Below are positions 1-8,023 of a DNA stretch of 50,436 nucleotides, piece by piece. Positions within the stretch are counted from its first letter, which is position 1. Each line of letters starts with the position of its first letter. The notes under the pieces were generated by a model. The model was not told the DNA's origin and did not search any database. It worked only from the letters and a program-made list of their open reading frames with translations. The translations under genes were made by a program, and so were the position numbers. The stretch comes from an uncultured Victivallales bacterium (lineage in GTDB: Bacteria; Verrucomicrobiota; Lentisphaeria; Oligosphaerales; JAFGRS01). The stretch covers positions 1 to 50,436 of the forward strand of contig CAILKC010000008.1 in NCBI GenBank assembly GCA_903834675.1. The letters are read 5' to 3'.

Positions 1-472
1 CTGAGGTCGCATAGGCCGCCCCTTCAGGGCTCAATCTGTGGGGTGAACGGGTACCCAGGGCGTTGCCCTGGGCTGGTATAGAGCGCCCCTTTGGGGCTGA
101 ATACCTCGGCCCATCCTTATTGCACAGGTCGAAGAAAGTGGGCCGCGGGGCTCCCAACCCAAACGCTGGAACTCGCAGTCTCTCCCATCCGTGGAATCCG
201 CGTCAGCCGTGGTCAATCCGGGTTTCTGGAGCGGAGGCAACCCGGGAAGGTCAACCACGGATGACACGGAGGGCACGGACTCCCTTACTGCACAGGTCGT
301 CTTTTACGGTACGGCGCTCGTAGGGGCTGGGACCATGGAGGCAAGCACCACAGGATAGCGCTGCTGGCAGGTTCTTGGCCCCCAGGGAGGCGCCTCTCCT
401 GGGGCCGGGGTTGGGCTGCAAGCCTGGCAGTTACGGATAGGGTCGCGCGTTCAACGGCAAAGGGACAACGAG
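1..472. repeat. Left-end intergenic region with dispersed repeat
   Basis: No gene is supported here. An 18-base string at 62-79 (GTTGCCCTGGGCTGGTAT) and TATTGCACAGGTCG at 118-131 recur in the same relative order but inverted at 50436-50419 and 50383-50370. A variant of the second string (CTGCACAGGTCG) lies near 289-300. Short phrases such as GCGCCCCTTTGGGGC are self-complementary, and 377-406 is an imperfect palindrome. The region looks like non-coding dispersed repeat material. Confidence 0.6.
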
Positions 473-757
473 ATGGGATGCCTACTTGTCCTGATCGCGC
501 TGGCAGTCCCGCGGGTCGTGATGGTCTTCGCTCTTCTGCTCACCGACTGGTTTGGCCGGGCCTTCGAGACCCGTATGTGGCCCATTCTGGGATTCGTGTT
601 CATGCCCTACACGACTTTCGTCTATATGGGGGCCATGCTGAACCACAACCACGCGTTGACCGGTGGCTGGCTGGCGGTCTTCATCGTAGCAGTCCTGGTC
701 GATGCCGGCCACTGGGGTGGCAGCGGGCTGAGGTCCCGCCGCAGAGGGCGCGGCTAA
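473..757 (+). CDS. Small two-helix membrane protein, conserved hypothetical
   Basis: A 94-residue protein with two hydrophobic stretches (about residues 3-24 and 36-80, the second broken by a HNH-containing turn) and a basic Arg-rich tail (RSRRRGRG). The pattern MGCLL...P R...TDWF.RAF...WP.LGF.F.PYTT resembles small uncharacterised membrane proteins found in several phyla; that recognition is from memory. AAAGGGACAACGAG precedes the ATG, giving a plausible ribosome binding site. It converges with the response regulator gene and has no operon partner. Function is unknown. Confidence 0.72.
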   Translation: MGCLLVLIALAVPRVVMVFALLLTDWFGRAFETRMWPILGFVFMPYTTFVYMGAMLNHNHALTGGWLAVFIVAVLVDAGHWGGSGLRSRRRGRG

Positions 758-856
758 AAGGCTGGGACCCCGAACCCAGTCCGTCTCGCCGAGGGCGAAA
801 CCCGGCGTGCTCGCCGATCCTGAAGCCCGGCGGCGGCCGTGCGGTTCTGAGAGGGG

Positions 857-1417
857 TCAGCGCGGTGGCCGGCCTTCCTTGACGTCCTCGTAGCAGTCGG
901 GGCAGACGCCGTGCGAGAGCTGGCTGCCCATCTGGCGCTGCATGTAGGTCTCGAGTCGTTCCCACTCCCCGGCGCGGTTGCGGATCTTGTTGCAGTAGCT
1001 GCAGATGGGCAGGATGGCACGCAGCAGATGGAGTTGCACATGGGTGCGTGCCCGCGCTACCAGTTCTTCGGCCCGGAAGGGCTTGGTGACGTAGTCCACG
1101 CCCCCGACGGCGAAGCCCTTGATCACGCTTTCCGTGTCCGCGTTGCCGGTCAGGAAGATGACCGGGATGGCCGCCGTCCAGCGGTTCTCTTTCAGTTTGG
1201 CACAGACCTCGAATCCACTCAGATCGGGCAGGCCGACGTCGAGCAGGATGAGGTCAGGCCGGCGGCTCTCCACAAGGCGCAGTGCGGCGCTGCCGGAGGC
1301 GGCCTCCGCCACCTCAAAGCCGGCTCGCATGAGGATTTGCCGGATCAGGAGGATGACGGAAGGCGAGTCGTCCACGGCAAGGATGTAGGCACGTCGTTCC
1401 TGTGCTTTCTCTACCAT
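857..1417 (-). CDS. Response regulator with C-terminal CxxC/CxxC module
   Basis: A 186-residue protein. Residues 9-125 form a receiver domain: acidic pair D16/D17, phosphoacceptor D60 in LILLDVGLPDLSG, T90 and K112. Instead of a DNA-binding domain, a short C-terminal module (about 133-180) follows, with CSYC (C139, C142) and CPDC (C172, C175) around a W..LE.Y motif and SHGVCPDCY. This tail is known from many receiver and PAS proteins and could bind a metal ion. AAGGAGT lies 5 bases before the ATG. No histidine kinase is adjacent, so it is an orphan. Probable role is signal relay to a partner protein; the output is unknown. Confidence 0.93.
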   Translation of the reverse strand: MVEKAQERRAYILAVDDSPSVILLIRQILMRAGFEVAEAASGSAALRLVESRRPDLILLDVGLPDLSGFEVCAKLKENRWTAAIPVIFLTGNADTESVIKGFAVGGVDYVTKPFRAEELVARARTHVQLHLLRAILPICSYCNKIRNRAGEWERLETYMQRQMGSQLSHGVCPDCYEDVKEGRPPR

Positions 1418-1897
1418 CCTGGACTCCTTGGCGCGGGGCCTTCGGTTAGCCGTGGACAGCCGTCAGTTTCAGGGTTGACCCCTGGTGCGGCGGGTCCGCC
1501 GCGCGGCTCTGATACGGAGTATAACAACGGTTTGTTTCGTCTGCAATGTAGCGGTTTGAACGGGGGCTTCTGCCCGGCACGGCGGGGCGCTGGTCGGTTC
1601 AGGGGTGGTCGGCGCTGGGGGACGGTCGGGCCGACCGTCCCCCAGCCCTGGAGCCGGCGGTCCCCGCCGTATCCCTATCCAGAGACGGCGGAAGTCCTGC
1701 CCTCGGGCATGACGGCCCGCCGACCTCCACGCCCTGCGGGCGGAAGAGAGGGTCAGGGACGGCATCTCTCATCCGCCGGGCGCCAGGCGTGGAGCAGCGG
1801 TCGGGAACTTGGCCGCCGCGGAGTATAGTAACGGCCCGTTTCGTCTGCAACGTAGCGGTTCGCAGGGCGGCCGTTCTCCTGCTTTACCGCGCGCCGA
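1418..1897. repeat. Intergenic repeat cluster with 31-base palindrome
   Basis: No gene is seen. A direct repeat is present at about 1516-1560 and 1819-1863 (sharing GGAGTATA and GTTTCGTCTGCAA). Bases 1615-1645 form a near-perfect palindrome with 15-bp arms around a single central base (arm CTGGGGGACGGTCGG). The block from about 1570 to 1800 has relatives elsewhere: 39851-39892 (same orientation), and inverted parts at 39978-40027, 41347-41402 and 41409-41473. Confidence 0.75.
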
Positions 1898-2587
1898 ATG
1901 GGAGCGTCCGTCGTGAAAGACAACGAACACACCGAATCGAGCCCCCACTGCGTTCCCGATGTGGAGCGGGAGCGCCGCATCGGTTTTCCCGAGGTGATCT
2001 ACTGCCCCGGGAAGACCGATGAGCAATTGCGTACGGTGGGGCGGGCGCTGTTTGCCGCCCATCCCAATGTTCTGGCGACGCGGGCCACGCCGGCGCAGGC
2101 GGCCCTGTTGCGGGAGCTGGACGCGCGGGTTGACTACAGCGAGCTGGGGCGGGTCGTCTACCTGCATCTTGACCGCACGCCGCGTGGCCGGGGCGAGATT
2201 GCGGTGGTATCGGCGGGAACGACCGACATCCCGGTGGCTGAGGAGGCCGCCTGCACCGCCGAGGTTATGGGCAGCGTGGTGCGGCGCATCTACGACGTCG
2301 GGGTGGCCGGCATTCACCGGGTGCTGAAGCGTCGCGAGGAGCTGGAGGCCTGTGAGGTCGTCATCGTCTGCGCCGGGATGGAAGGCGCTCTCCCCAGCGT
2401 CGTGGGTGGGTTGACCTCGCGGCCCGTCATCGCGGTGCCGACCTCGATCGGCTATGGCGCGTCGTTTCACGGGCTGGCGGCTTTGCTGGGCATGCTGAAC
2501 AGTTGCGCGCCCGGGGTGACGGTGGTGAATATCGACAACGGTTTTGGAGCCGCCTATGCTGCCTGCCGCATCAACCGTATCCGCTGA
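1898..2587 (+). CDS. larB: Nickel-pincer cofactor biosynthesis protein LarB
   Basis: A 229-residue AIR-carboxylase-like protein. LarB is known to carboxylate the pyridine ring of nicotinic acid adenine dinucleotide and hydrolyse it, giving pyridinium-3,5-biscarboxylate mononucleotide, the first step to the nickel-pincer nucleotide of lactate racemase and relatives. Diagnostic segments are GFPEVIYCPGKT, VSAGTTDIPVAEEAACTAE, CAGMEGALPSVVGGL, VPTSIGYGASFHGL and a C-terminal MLNSCAPGVTVVNIDNGFGAA containing the conserved Cys. The ATG at 1898 lacks a clear ribosome site; a GTG at 1913 has GGGAG 8-9 bases upstream and is an alternative (224 residues). The 3' end overlaps the next gene. No larC, larE or racemase gene is in the window. 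Confidence 0.93.
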   Translation: MGASVVKDNEHTESSPHCVPDVERERRIGFPEVIYCPGKTDEQLRTVGRALFAAHPNVLATRATPAQAALLRELDARVDYSELGRVVYLHLDRTPRGRGEIAVVSAGTTDIPVAEEAACTAEVMGSVVRRIYDVGVAGIHRVLKRREELEACEVVIVCAGMEGALPSVVGGLTSRPVIAVPTSIGYGASFHGLAALLGMLNSCAPGVTVVNIDNGFGAAYAACRINRIR

Positions 2588-5500
2588 TCACGGCCTCAGC
2601 CCAACGCCACGCGGTTGCGGTTGGCGACGGACCGTCCACGGTGCCGCCATTGGCGTTTCGGCCTTGTTGCTGGCGGTGGCGCGACTCCAGGGTCAGGACG
2701 AGGTTTTCCGCGCCGATTTCGAGGACGGGCGCTTGCCCGGCGCCAACCCAGCGCTGGCCTATGCGGACGGCATCGCGGCGGAGTTGGTCCCCGGCAAGGA
2801 CGGGCAGGGGCAAGCGCTGTGCCTCAGCACCACGGTTCCGAGTGGCTACTGCACCTTGTACCTGACGCAGGCGTTTCCCGTAGCCCGCAACCTGGTCCTG
2901 GAGTTCGACCACCGGGAGGAGATCGAGGCCGGTTTTGAGGGCGCCTACCTGGGGATCACGTTCAGCGGCGAGGGTGGCAAGCAGGTCCTCTGGACCTCGG
3001 ACACCTTTTCGCCGGAGTGGCGGCATGTCCGCATCGTCATCCCGCAGCTGCCTGCCACCTACGGGGTGCCGATGCGCCCTGGCCTGCTCATCTCCCGGGT
3101 TCAGCTCTATGGCCGGGTGAAGGACACGACGGAGGTCAAGGGCGCCACCCGCTGTGGCCTGCGGGTCTGGTTTGACAACCTCCGCCTCCATGCGCCCGCG
3201 GACATCGACCTTTCGGACCTTGCCAAGCCCTATGTTTGCCACAACAATCCACCCCTGCTGGATTGGGCTGGGCCGAGCGCCCCCGGGCAGCGCCTGCAAT
3301 ACTCGCGCTCGGCGGCCTTTGAGGCGGCAGGCACGACCACGGTGACGACGTCGACGAGTCGGCCGTTCCTGGTGCTGGCGGAGCCGCTGGCGCCCGGGAC
3401 TTGGTACTTCCGGGTGCGTCAGTCCACGGAGCTGCTGTCGGGCTGGTCCCGAATCCAGCCGGTGGAGATTCCCGAGCGTACCCACGCTTACCGGCTCAAG
3501 CCGATTGACTTCAAGGCGTTGGGCACGGCCCCGCGACCCCGGTTGCTGCGCCTCATTCGTCCGGCGGGGCCGCCCGTCACTGCCGCCGAACGGGAGCGCC
3601 TGGTCAAGCAGGCGCGCGCTGCCGTTGTCCGCGGCGTGCCCGAGCACCCGGGCGCCTACCAGGCCGGCGACCCGCGCTGGCCGCAGTGGATCGACTGGTA
3701 TGGCAAGGTGGCCGATCAGGTCACCTCCCGCACCGGGTCGCTGCTGCGCGCGGCTGGCCAGGCGGCCATCCTCAGCGGCGAGGCTGAGGCGATTCAGGCG
3801 GCCCGCACCTTGTTGCTGGCCGCTTGCGGCTGGGACCCCAACGGTGGCAGCGCGGCGCAGTATGGCGATTTACAGGCCGCCAGCCTGCTGCAGGGCATGC
3901 TCTGGTGCTACGATGGTTGCGAGGCGGCGCTCACGGCGGCGGAGCTGGCCACGGTCCGCGGGGTTCTGCAGCGCCGTATCCTGCAGTTCTACGGGCATCT
4001 CTCACCGTTCCGCCTGAACCCGGCGCAGAATCATCCCTGGCGGCAGACCACGGCGGTGGCCGAGGCGGCCCTGGTGACGATGGGTGTCTTTCCGGAGGCC
4101 GAGGAGTGGCTCGACACCGCCTGCCACGCTTTCGCCTATCGCATTCTACCCAGCATGGGTTTCGACGGTGAGAATCAGGAGGGCATTACGTACTGGGACT
4201 ACGGCGTGGGCATGCTGGCGGACTTTGCCGACCTGATGCGCTTCATGGCTGGGGTCGAGCTGTATGACCATCCCTGGCTGGCGCGCACCTGCCGCTTTCC
4301 CCTCTACACGACGCCGCCTGACGGCTATGCGGTGAGCTTTGCCGACAACTCGGATAAGGGGAACGCCACGATCAAAGGACCTTACGGCACCGGGCTGGTC
4401 GGGTTGTTGGGTGAGCGGGTGCGCGACCCCTATGCTCTGTGGTACGCGGATCGGCCCGTGTCCGGGGTCGAGATGAAGCCACCCGCGGACCTGCCGCAGT
4501 CGGTGTTCTACCCGTACATCGGCTACGCCGTCTTCAATACCTGCCTGAGCGATGGCCTGGAGAACGTCGCGGTGGGGTTGCGCTGTGGCCCCTACTACGC
4601 TGGACATCAGCACGACGACAACAACGCCTTCGTCATCCACGCCTACGGCGACAAGCTGGCCGTGGACGGCGGTTACTACGACTGGTACGGCAGCCCCCAC
4701 TTCAAGGGGTACTCCATCCGCACGCTGGCGCACAATACCCTCCTGGTGGATGGCCAGGGACAGGTGCGCGAGACCAGCGGCCGCCTGGCCGAGAGCTTCG
4801 ATTCGCCGGGCTTCGGCTGGACGGTGGGCGATGCGTCGGACCCCGCCATCTACGGGGGTCGGCTGCGGCGTTTTGACCGGCGGCTGCTGTTTCTCAAGCC
4901 GGGGATCGTGATCGTGCAGGATGTGGTTGAGGCCGCGGGTAAGCCGGTGCGTCTCGAGTGGCTTCTGCATGCTCAGACCGAGCAGGCCTTCTCCTGCGAC
5001 AGCGCCGCGGGCAGCTTTCTGGTCGAGCGCTCGGCGGCGGTGTTGCAGGGGCAGTTTCTGGCGCCCTCAGGGGTGCGTTTGACGGTCGGCGAGAGTTTCG
5101 ACATCGTGCCGCAGCAGAAGCGGGCTTCCATCGACCTGCCCTGGGAGGACGTGCAGCCCGAATGGACGCTGAACGCAGCGTCCGGGGCAGCCTCGGCGCG
5201 GGGCGAGTTCCTGGCGGTCATGGCCGTACACCGTCAGACGGCGGACCGGCGCTTCGTGGCCCTGCCCATTCGCTCGCTTGAGACCCCCGCGGCCCGGGGT
5301 TGTGAAGTTCAAACCGCCTACGGGCGCTGGCTGGTGTTACTGCGCCGGGGGGAGGCCTCAGGTGAGCTCAGTTTGGAGGCGGAGGGTCTGCAGAGCGACG
5401 GTTTAGCGGCGGCGGTGTTGCTCGGTCCAGATGGGGCGCTGCTCAACGCCTTCGCGGCCGACGCGACTCGCCTCTCGTGGGGCGGGAAGGAGTGGTTCGC

Positions 5501-6329
5501 CAGTCCGACGCGGCGTTCGTGGGCGCTGGATGAGGGCCGTGGGCCGACGTCGGTCGCGGCGCGCCTGGTTGTCAATGGCGAATCCCGGCCCCTGGTCGGC
5601 ATGCGGCACGCGCTTCCCGATGGCGACGTGGGCGTCTGGTGGGCCAGCCTGGATCTGCCGGAGCCGAGTCGTTGCGATGTCGAGGTGCAAGGCTGGTCCG
5701 GCGCCCGTCCGCCGCACCTCCGGGTGGGCAGCGCCAGCTTCGTTGGGATGCGTGGCGAGATCGTGCTGCGCCAGGGTGTCACCTGTCTGACCGTGAGCGG
5801 GCAGGGGAGCTTGGAGCAAGTGGTCATACGCCAGCGCACGGAACGCTTCGTCCCGGCCGAGGTGATGCCCAAGGGCTTGGCGCCAGGGAGCGCCGACCTC
5901 GCCATCGAGGCCGATCATCCCAGCGCCGAGTCGGAGCGCAAGGGGCGCGTACAGGAGAAGGTTGCCGCCACCGGCGGCACGGCCTACTGCCAGATTGACG
6001 GGCCGGTGCAGTGGGTCGAATGGGCCTTCGAGGCGCCGCTGGCCGGGCGCTATGAACTGCTGCTGCGCGGTGCCGGCGAGGAGCCGGTTGTTCGGCGCGA
6101 GTTCCGCCTCGACGGGCAGACCTTTCCGGCAGAGCGTGTAGCGGTGCAGATGCCCGATACCGGCGGCTGGTGTCGCAGCACGGACGACTGGGCTTGGTTT
6201 CGCGTCCTGGGGCCAGACGGAGCGCCGGCGGTCATGAGGCTGGCAGCGGGGCGTCATGTGCTGCGGATGGACTTCATCCAAGGGTCGCAGAATCTGGATC
6301 TTTTCGTCCTGCGCCGAGTTGGCGAGTAG
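2556..6329 (+). CDS. Secreted heparinase II/III-like polysaccharide lyase (DUF4962-type)
   Basis: About 1257 residues from the ATG at 2556; an in-frame TTG at 2544 is possible. Both starts lie inside larB, suggesting translational coupling. Residues 20-45 form a signal peptide (Arg-rich, then AAIGVSALLLAVARLQGQ). A sugar-binding-like beta domain (about 50-220) is followed by a DUF4962-like fibronectin-type segment (NPPLLDWAGP...LAPGTWYFRVRQ), an alpha/alpha toroid (about 330-620) and the heparinase II/III C-terminal beta domain with GHQHDDNNAF near residue 682 and AHNTLLVDG. The last 300 residues look like accessory beta modules. The family cleaves uronic-acid polysaccharides by beta-elimination; the substrate here is unknown. 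It is longer than typical PL12/15/17/21 enzymes (600-900). Confidence 0.88.
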   Translation: MLPAASTVSADHGLSPTPRGCGWRRTVHGAAIGVSALLLAVARLQGQDEVFRADFEDGRLPGANPALAYADGIAAELVPGKDGQGQALCLSTTVPSGYCTLYLTQAFPVARNLVLEFDHREEIEAGFEGAYLGITFSGEGGKQVLWTSDTFSPEWRHVRIVIPQLPATYGVPMRPGLLISRVQLYGRVKDTTEVKGATRCGLRVWFDNLRLHAPADIDLSDLAKPYVCHNNPPLLDWAGPSAPGQRLQYSRSAAFEAAGTTTVTTSTSRPFLVLAEPLAPGTWYFRVRQSTELLSGWSRIQPVEIPERTHAYRLKPIDFKALGTAPRPRLLRLIRPAGPPVTAAERERLVKQARAAVVRGVPEHPGAYQAGDPRWPQWIDWYGKVADQVTSRTGSLLRAAGQAAILSGEAEAIQAARTLLLAACGWDPNGGSAAQYGDLQAASLLQGMLWCYDGCEAALTAAELATVRGVLQRRILQFYGHLSPFRLNPAQNHPWRQTTAVAEAALVTMGVFPEAEEWLDTACHAFAYRILPSMGFDGENQEGITYWDYGVGMLADFADLMRFMAGVELYDHPWLARTCRFPLYTTPPDGYAVSFADNSDKGNATIKGPYGTGLVGLLGERVRDPYALWYADRPVSGVEMKPPADLPQSVFYPYIGYAVFNTCLSDGLENVAVGLRCGPYYAGHQHDDNNAFVIHAYGDKLAVDGGYYDWYGSPHFKGYSIRTLAHNTLLVDGQGQVRETSGRLAESFDSPGFGWTVGDASDPAIYGGRLRRFDRRLLFLKPGIVIVQDVVEAAGKPVRLEWLLHAQTEQAFSCDSAAGSFLVERSAAVLQGQFLAPSGVRLTVGESFDIVPQQKRASIDLPWEDVQPEWTLNAASGAASARGEFLAVMAVHRQTADRRFVALPIRSLETPAARGCEVQTAYGRWLVLLRRGEASGELSLEAEGLQSDGLAAAVLLGPDGALLNAFAADATRLSWGGKEWFASPTRRSWALDEGRGPTSVAARLVVNGESRPLVGMRHALPDGDVGVWWASLDLPEPSRCDVEVQGWSGARPPHLRVGSASFVGMRGEIVLRQGVTCLTVSGQGSLEQVVIRQRTERFVPAEVMPKGLAPGSADLAIEADHPSAESERKGRVQEKVAATGGTAYCQIDGPVQWVEWAFEAPLAGRYELLLRGAGEEPVVRREFRLDGQTFPAERVAVQMPDTGGWCRSTDDWAWFRVLGPDGAPAVMRLAAGRHVLRMDFIQGSQNLDLFVLRRVGE

Positions 6330-6771
6330 CCGTCGGGGCTTCCCGAGGGGAGTCTCTCGGCGAGAGCAGGAGCTCGGGCGCAGGTCAGCTCCGTGGGGGG
6401 TGACTACTTAGGTCCTAGGGTTCAGCCGGGCTCCCGGCTGGGGCCGGACATACCGGAAGGAGACTTGCCGACGCGGTTCCCATTCCGATCCGGCCGGTAC
6501 GTGCCGGATCGCCTGGAGGGCGGCCCTGCGTGGCCGCCGCGGCGCCGACGCAGCGGCGCCCTCCAACGCCCTTCGTCGGCTGCGGCGGACGAAGGGCGGA
6601 ATGGGAAGCTCCTTGTGTCATAAAGGGCAACTTCGAACAAACGGGTGGTGTCGACCCTTGGACCTCGGGCCGCATACCCTTGGCGATCGCGGTCAAGTCT
6701 CATACACGTGAGCCGCCGCGGCCTTGACGGCGGTTTCGGCAGGAGGCCGATTAGCCCAGAAGGATCACGAG
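6330..6771. repeat. Intergenic region with multi-hairpin element
   Basis: No gene. Bases 6417-6466 closely match 50272-50321 (shared strings GGGTTCAGCCGGG and GGCTGGGGCCGGACATACCGG). Bases 6477-6607 form a nested structure: outer arms TTCCCATTCCG (6477-6487) and its complement (6597-6607), enclosing hairpins with arms CGATCCGGC (6486-6494/6503-6511), TGGAGGGC (6514-6521/6558-6565) and CGCCCTTCGTC (6567-6577/6588-6598). This could fold as a cruciform or multi-branched RNA. Confidence 0.8.
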
Positions 6772-7983
6772 ATGAAGAAGATCGCTGCCATCATCACCGA
6801 GTACCGCTCCCTCTCCCATGCCGATGTCATGGTCACCAAGTTCCTGAAGGGCTTTCCCACTGACGAGGGGCTACAGCCGCCGCGGGTGGCGATCGCTTCC
6901 ATGTACATCGATCAGTTCCCCACGGTGGCTGGCACCTCCATGTGGGAGAGCGCGGACATCGGTCGCCGCATCGCGGCCGAACACGGGGTGCCCGTCTACC
7001 CCAGCATCGTCAAGGCCCTTACTTTGGGCGGCAGCCAACTGGCGGTGGACGGGGTGCTGCTCATCGGCGAACACGGGGATTACGCCTGGAACGAGAAGGA
7101 GCAGCACCTCTTCCCGCGCAAGTACTTCATGGAGCAGATCTGTGGGGTGATGGCCAGCAGCGGCCGGGCCGTGCCCATCTTCAACGACAAACACCTGTCC
7201 TACAATTGGCACGACATCAAGTGGATGTACGACCGGGCCAAAGAGCTGGGAGCGCCCTTCATGGCGGGTTCCAGCATCCCTCTGTGCTGGCGCGATCCCT
7301 GGCTGGAGCACGAGCTGGAGACTCCGATTGGAGAGGCCCTCGCCATCGGTTTTTCCGGGTTGGACATCTACGGCTTCCACACCCTGGAGGGGTTGCAGTG
7401 CATGGTGGAGCGCCGTAGAGGGGGCGAAACGGGGGTCAGGGCGGTGACCTGTCTGGAAGGGGCGGCCGTGTGGCAGGCGGCGTCTGAGGGGCGCTGGTCG
7501 CGTGAGCTGGCCGAGGCCGCCTGCGCCTGCATCAAGAACAAACCTGCTGGCGCCATGGAGGAGCACTGCAAGAACCCGGCCCTGTTTCTGGTGGAGTACC
7601 GTGACGGGACCCAAGGCGCGGTGCTGATGCTCAACGGGTATGTGACCGATCTGGCCTATGCGGCGCGGGTGGGAAGCCAGGTGCAGGCCACCGAGATCTA
7701 CGCGCAGGGCCATGGTGGCCCGCTGGGGGCCTACGCCCACTTCAGCTACCTGAGCCTGAATATCGAGGAGATGTTCCTCAGCGGCCAACCCGCCTATCCG
7801 GTGGAGCGCGCGGTGCTGACCAGTGGGGTGTTGGAGGCGGCCCTCACCTCGCGCCATCAGGGCCACAGCCGGGTTGAAACCCCCTGGCTGGATCTTGTCT
7901 ACAGGTCCTACGACTCGCTGCGCTGGCGGCCCACCGGGCCTCGCCCCAGCGGGGCCAGCTTGGCGCCCTGGCCGCCCCAGTGA
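6772..7983 (+). CDS. Conserved hypothetical protein, 403 residues
   Basis: Begins MKKIAAIITEYRSLSHADV; the ATG at 6772 has AGAAGGA about 8 bases upstream, so upstream in-frame starts are rejected. No signal peptide or membrane segment is seen, so it is probably cytoplasmic. The N-terminal part has Rossmann-like alternation (AAIITEY, VAIASMYIDQF, VDGVLLIGEHGDYAWNEKEQHLFPRK). Further conserved-looking blocks are PIFNDKHLSYNWHD, GSSIPLCWRDP, GLDIYGFHTLEGLQCMVERR and CKNPALFLVEYRDG. Similar proteins occur in planctomycete-type genomes and sit loosely near Gfo/Idh-type oxidoreductases, but I cannot assign a reaction. It lies 440 bases downstream of the lyase across a repeat block, so it is probably not in that operon. 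Confidence 0.85.
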   Translation: MKKIAAIITEYRSLSHADVMVTKFLKGFPTDEGLQPPRVAIASMYIDQFPTVAGTSMWESADIGRRIAAEHGVPVYPSIVKALTLGGSQLAVDGVLLIGEHGDYAWNEKEQHLFPRKYFMEQICGVMASSGRAVPIFNDKHLSYNWHDIKWMYDRAKELGAPFMAGSSIPLCWRDPWLEHELETPIGEALAIGFSGLDIYGFHTLEGLQCMVERRRGGETGVRAVTCLEGAAVWQAASEGRWSRELAEAACACIKNKPAGAMEEHCKNPALFLVEYRDGTQGAVLMLNGYVTDLAYAARVGSQVQATEIYAQGHGGPLGAYAHFSYLSLNIEEMFLSGQPAYPVERAVLTSGVLEAALTSRHQGHSRVETPWLDLVYRSYDSLRWRPTGPRPSGASLAPWPPQ

Positions 7984-8023
7984 AGACGGGCGGCGGTGGG
8001 GACGTCGCGGCGAGTCCTGGCGT

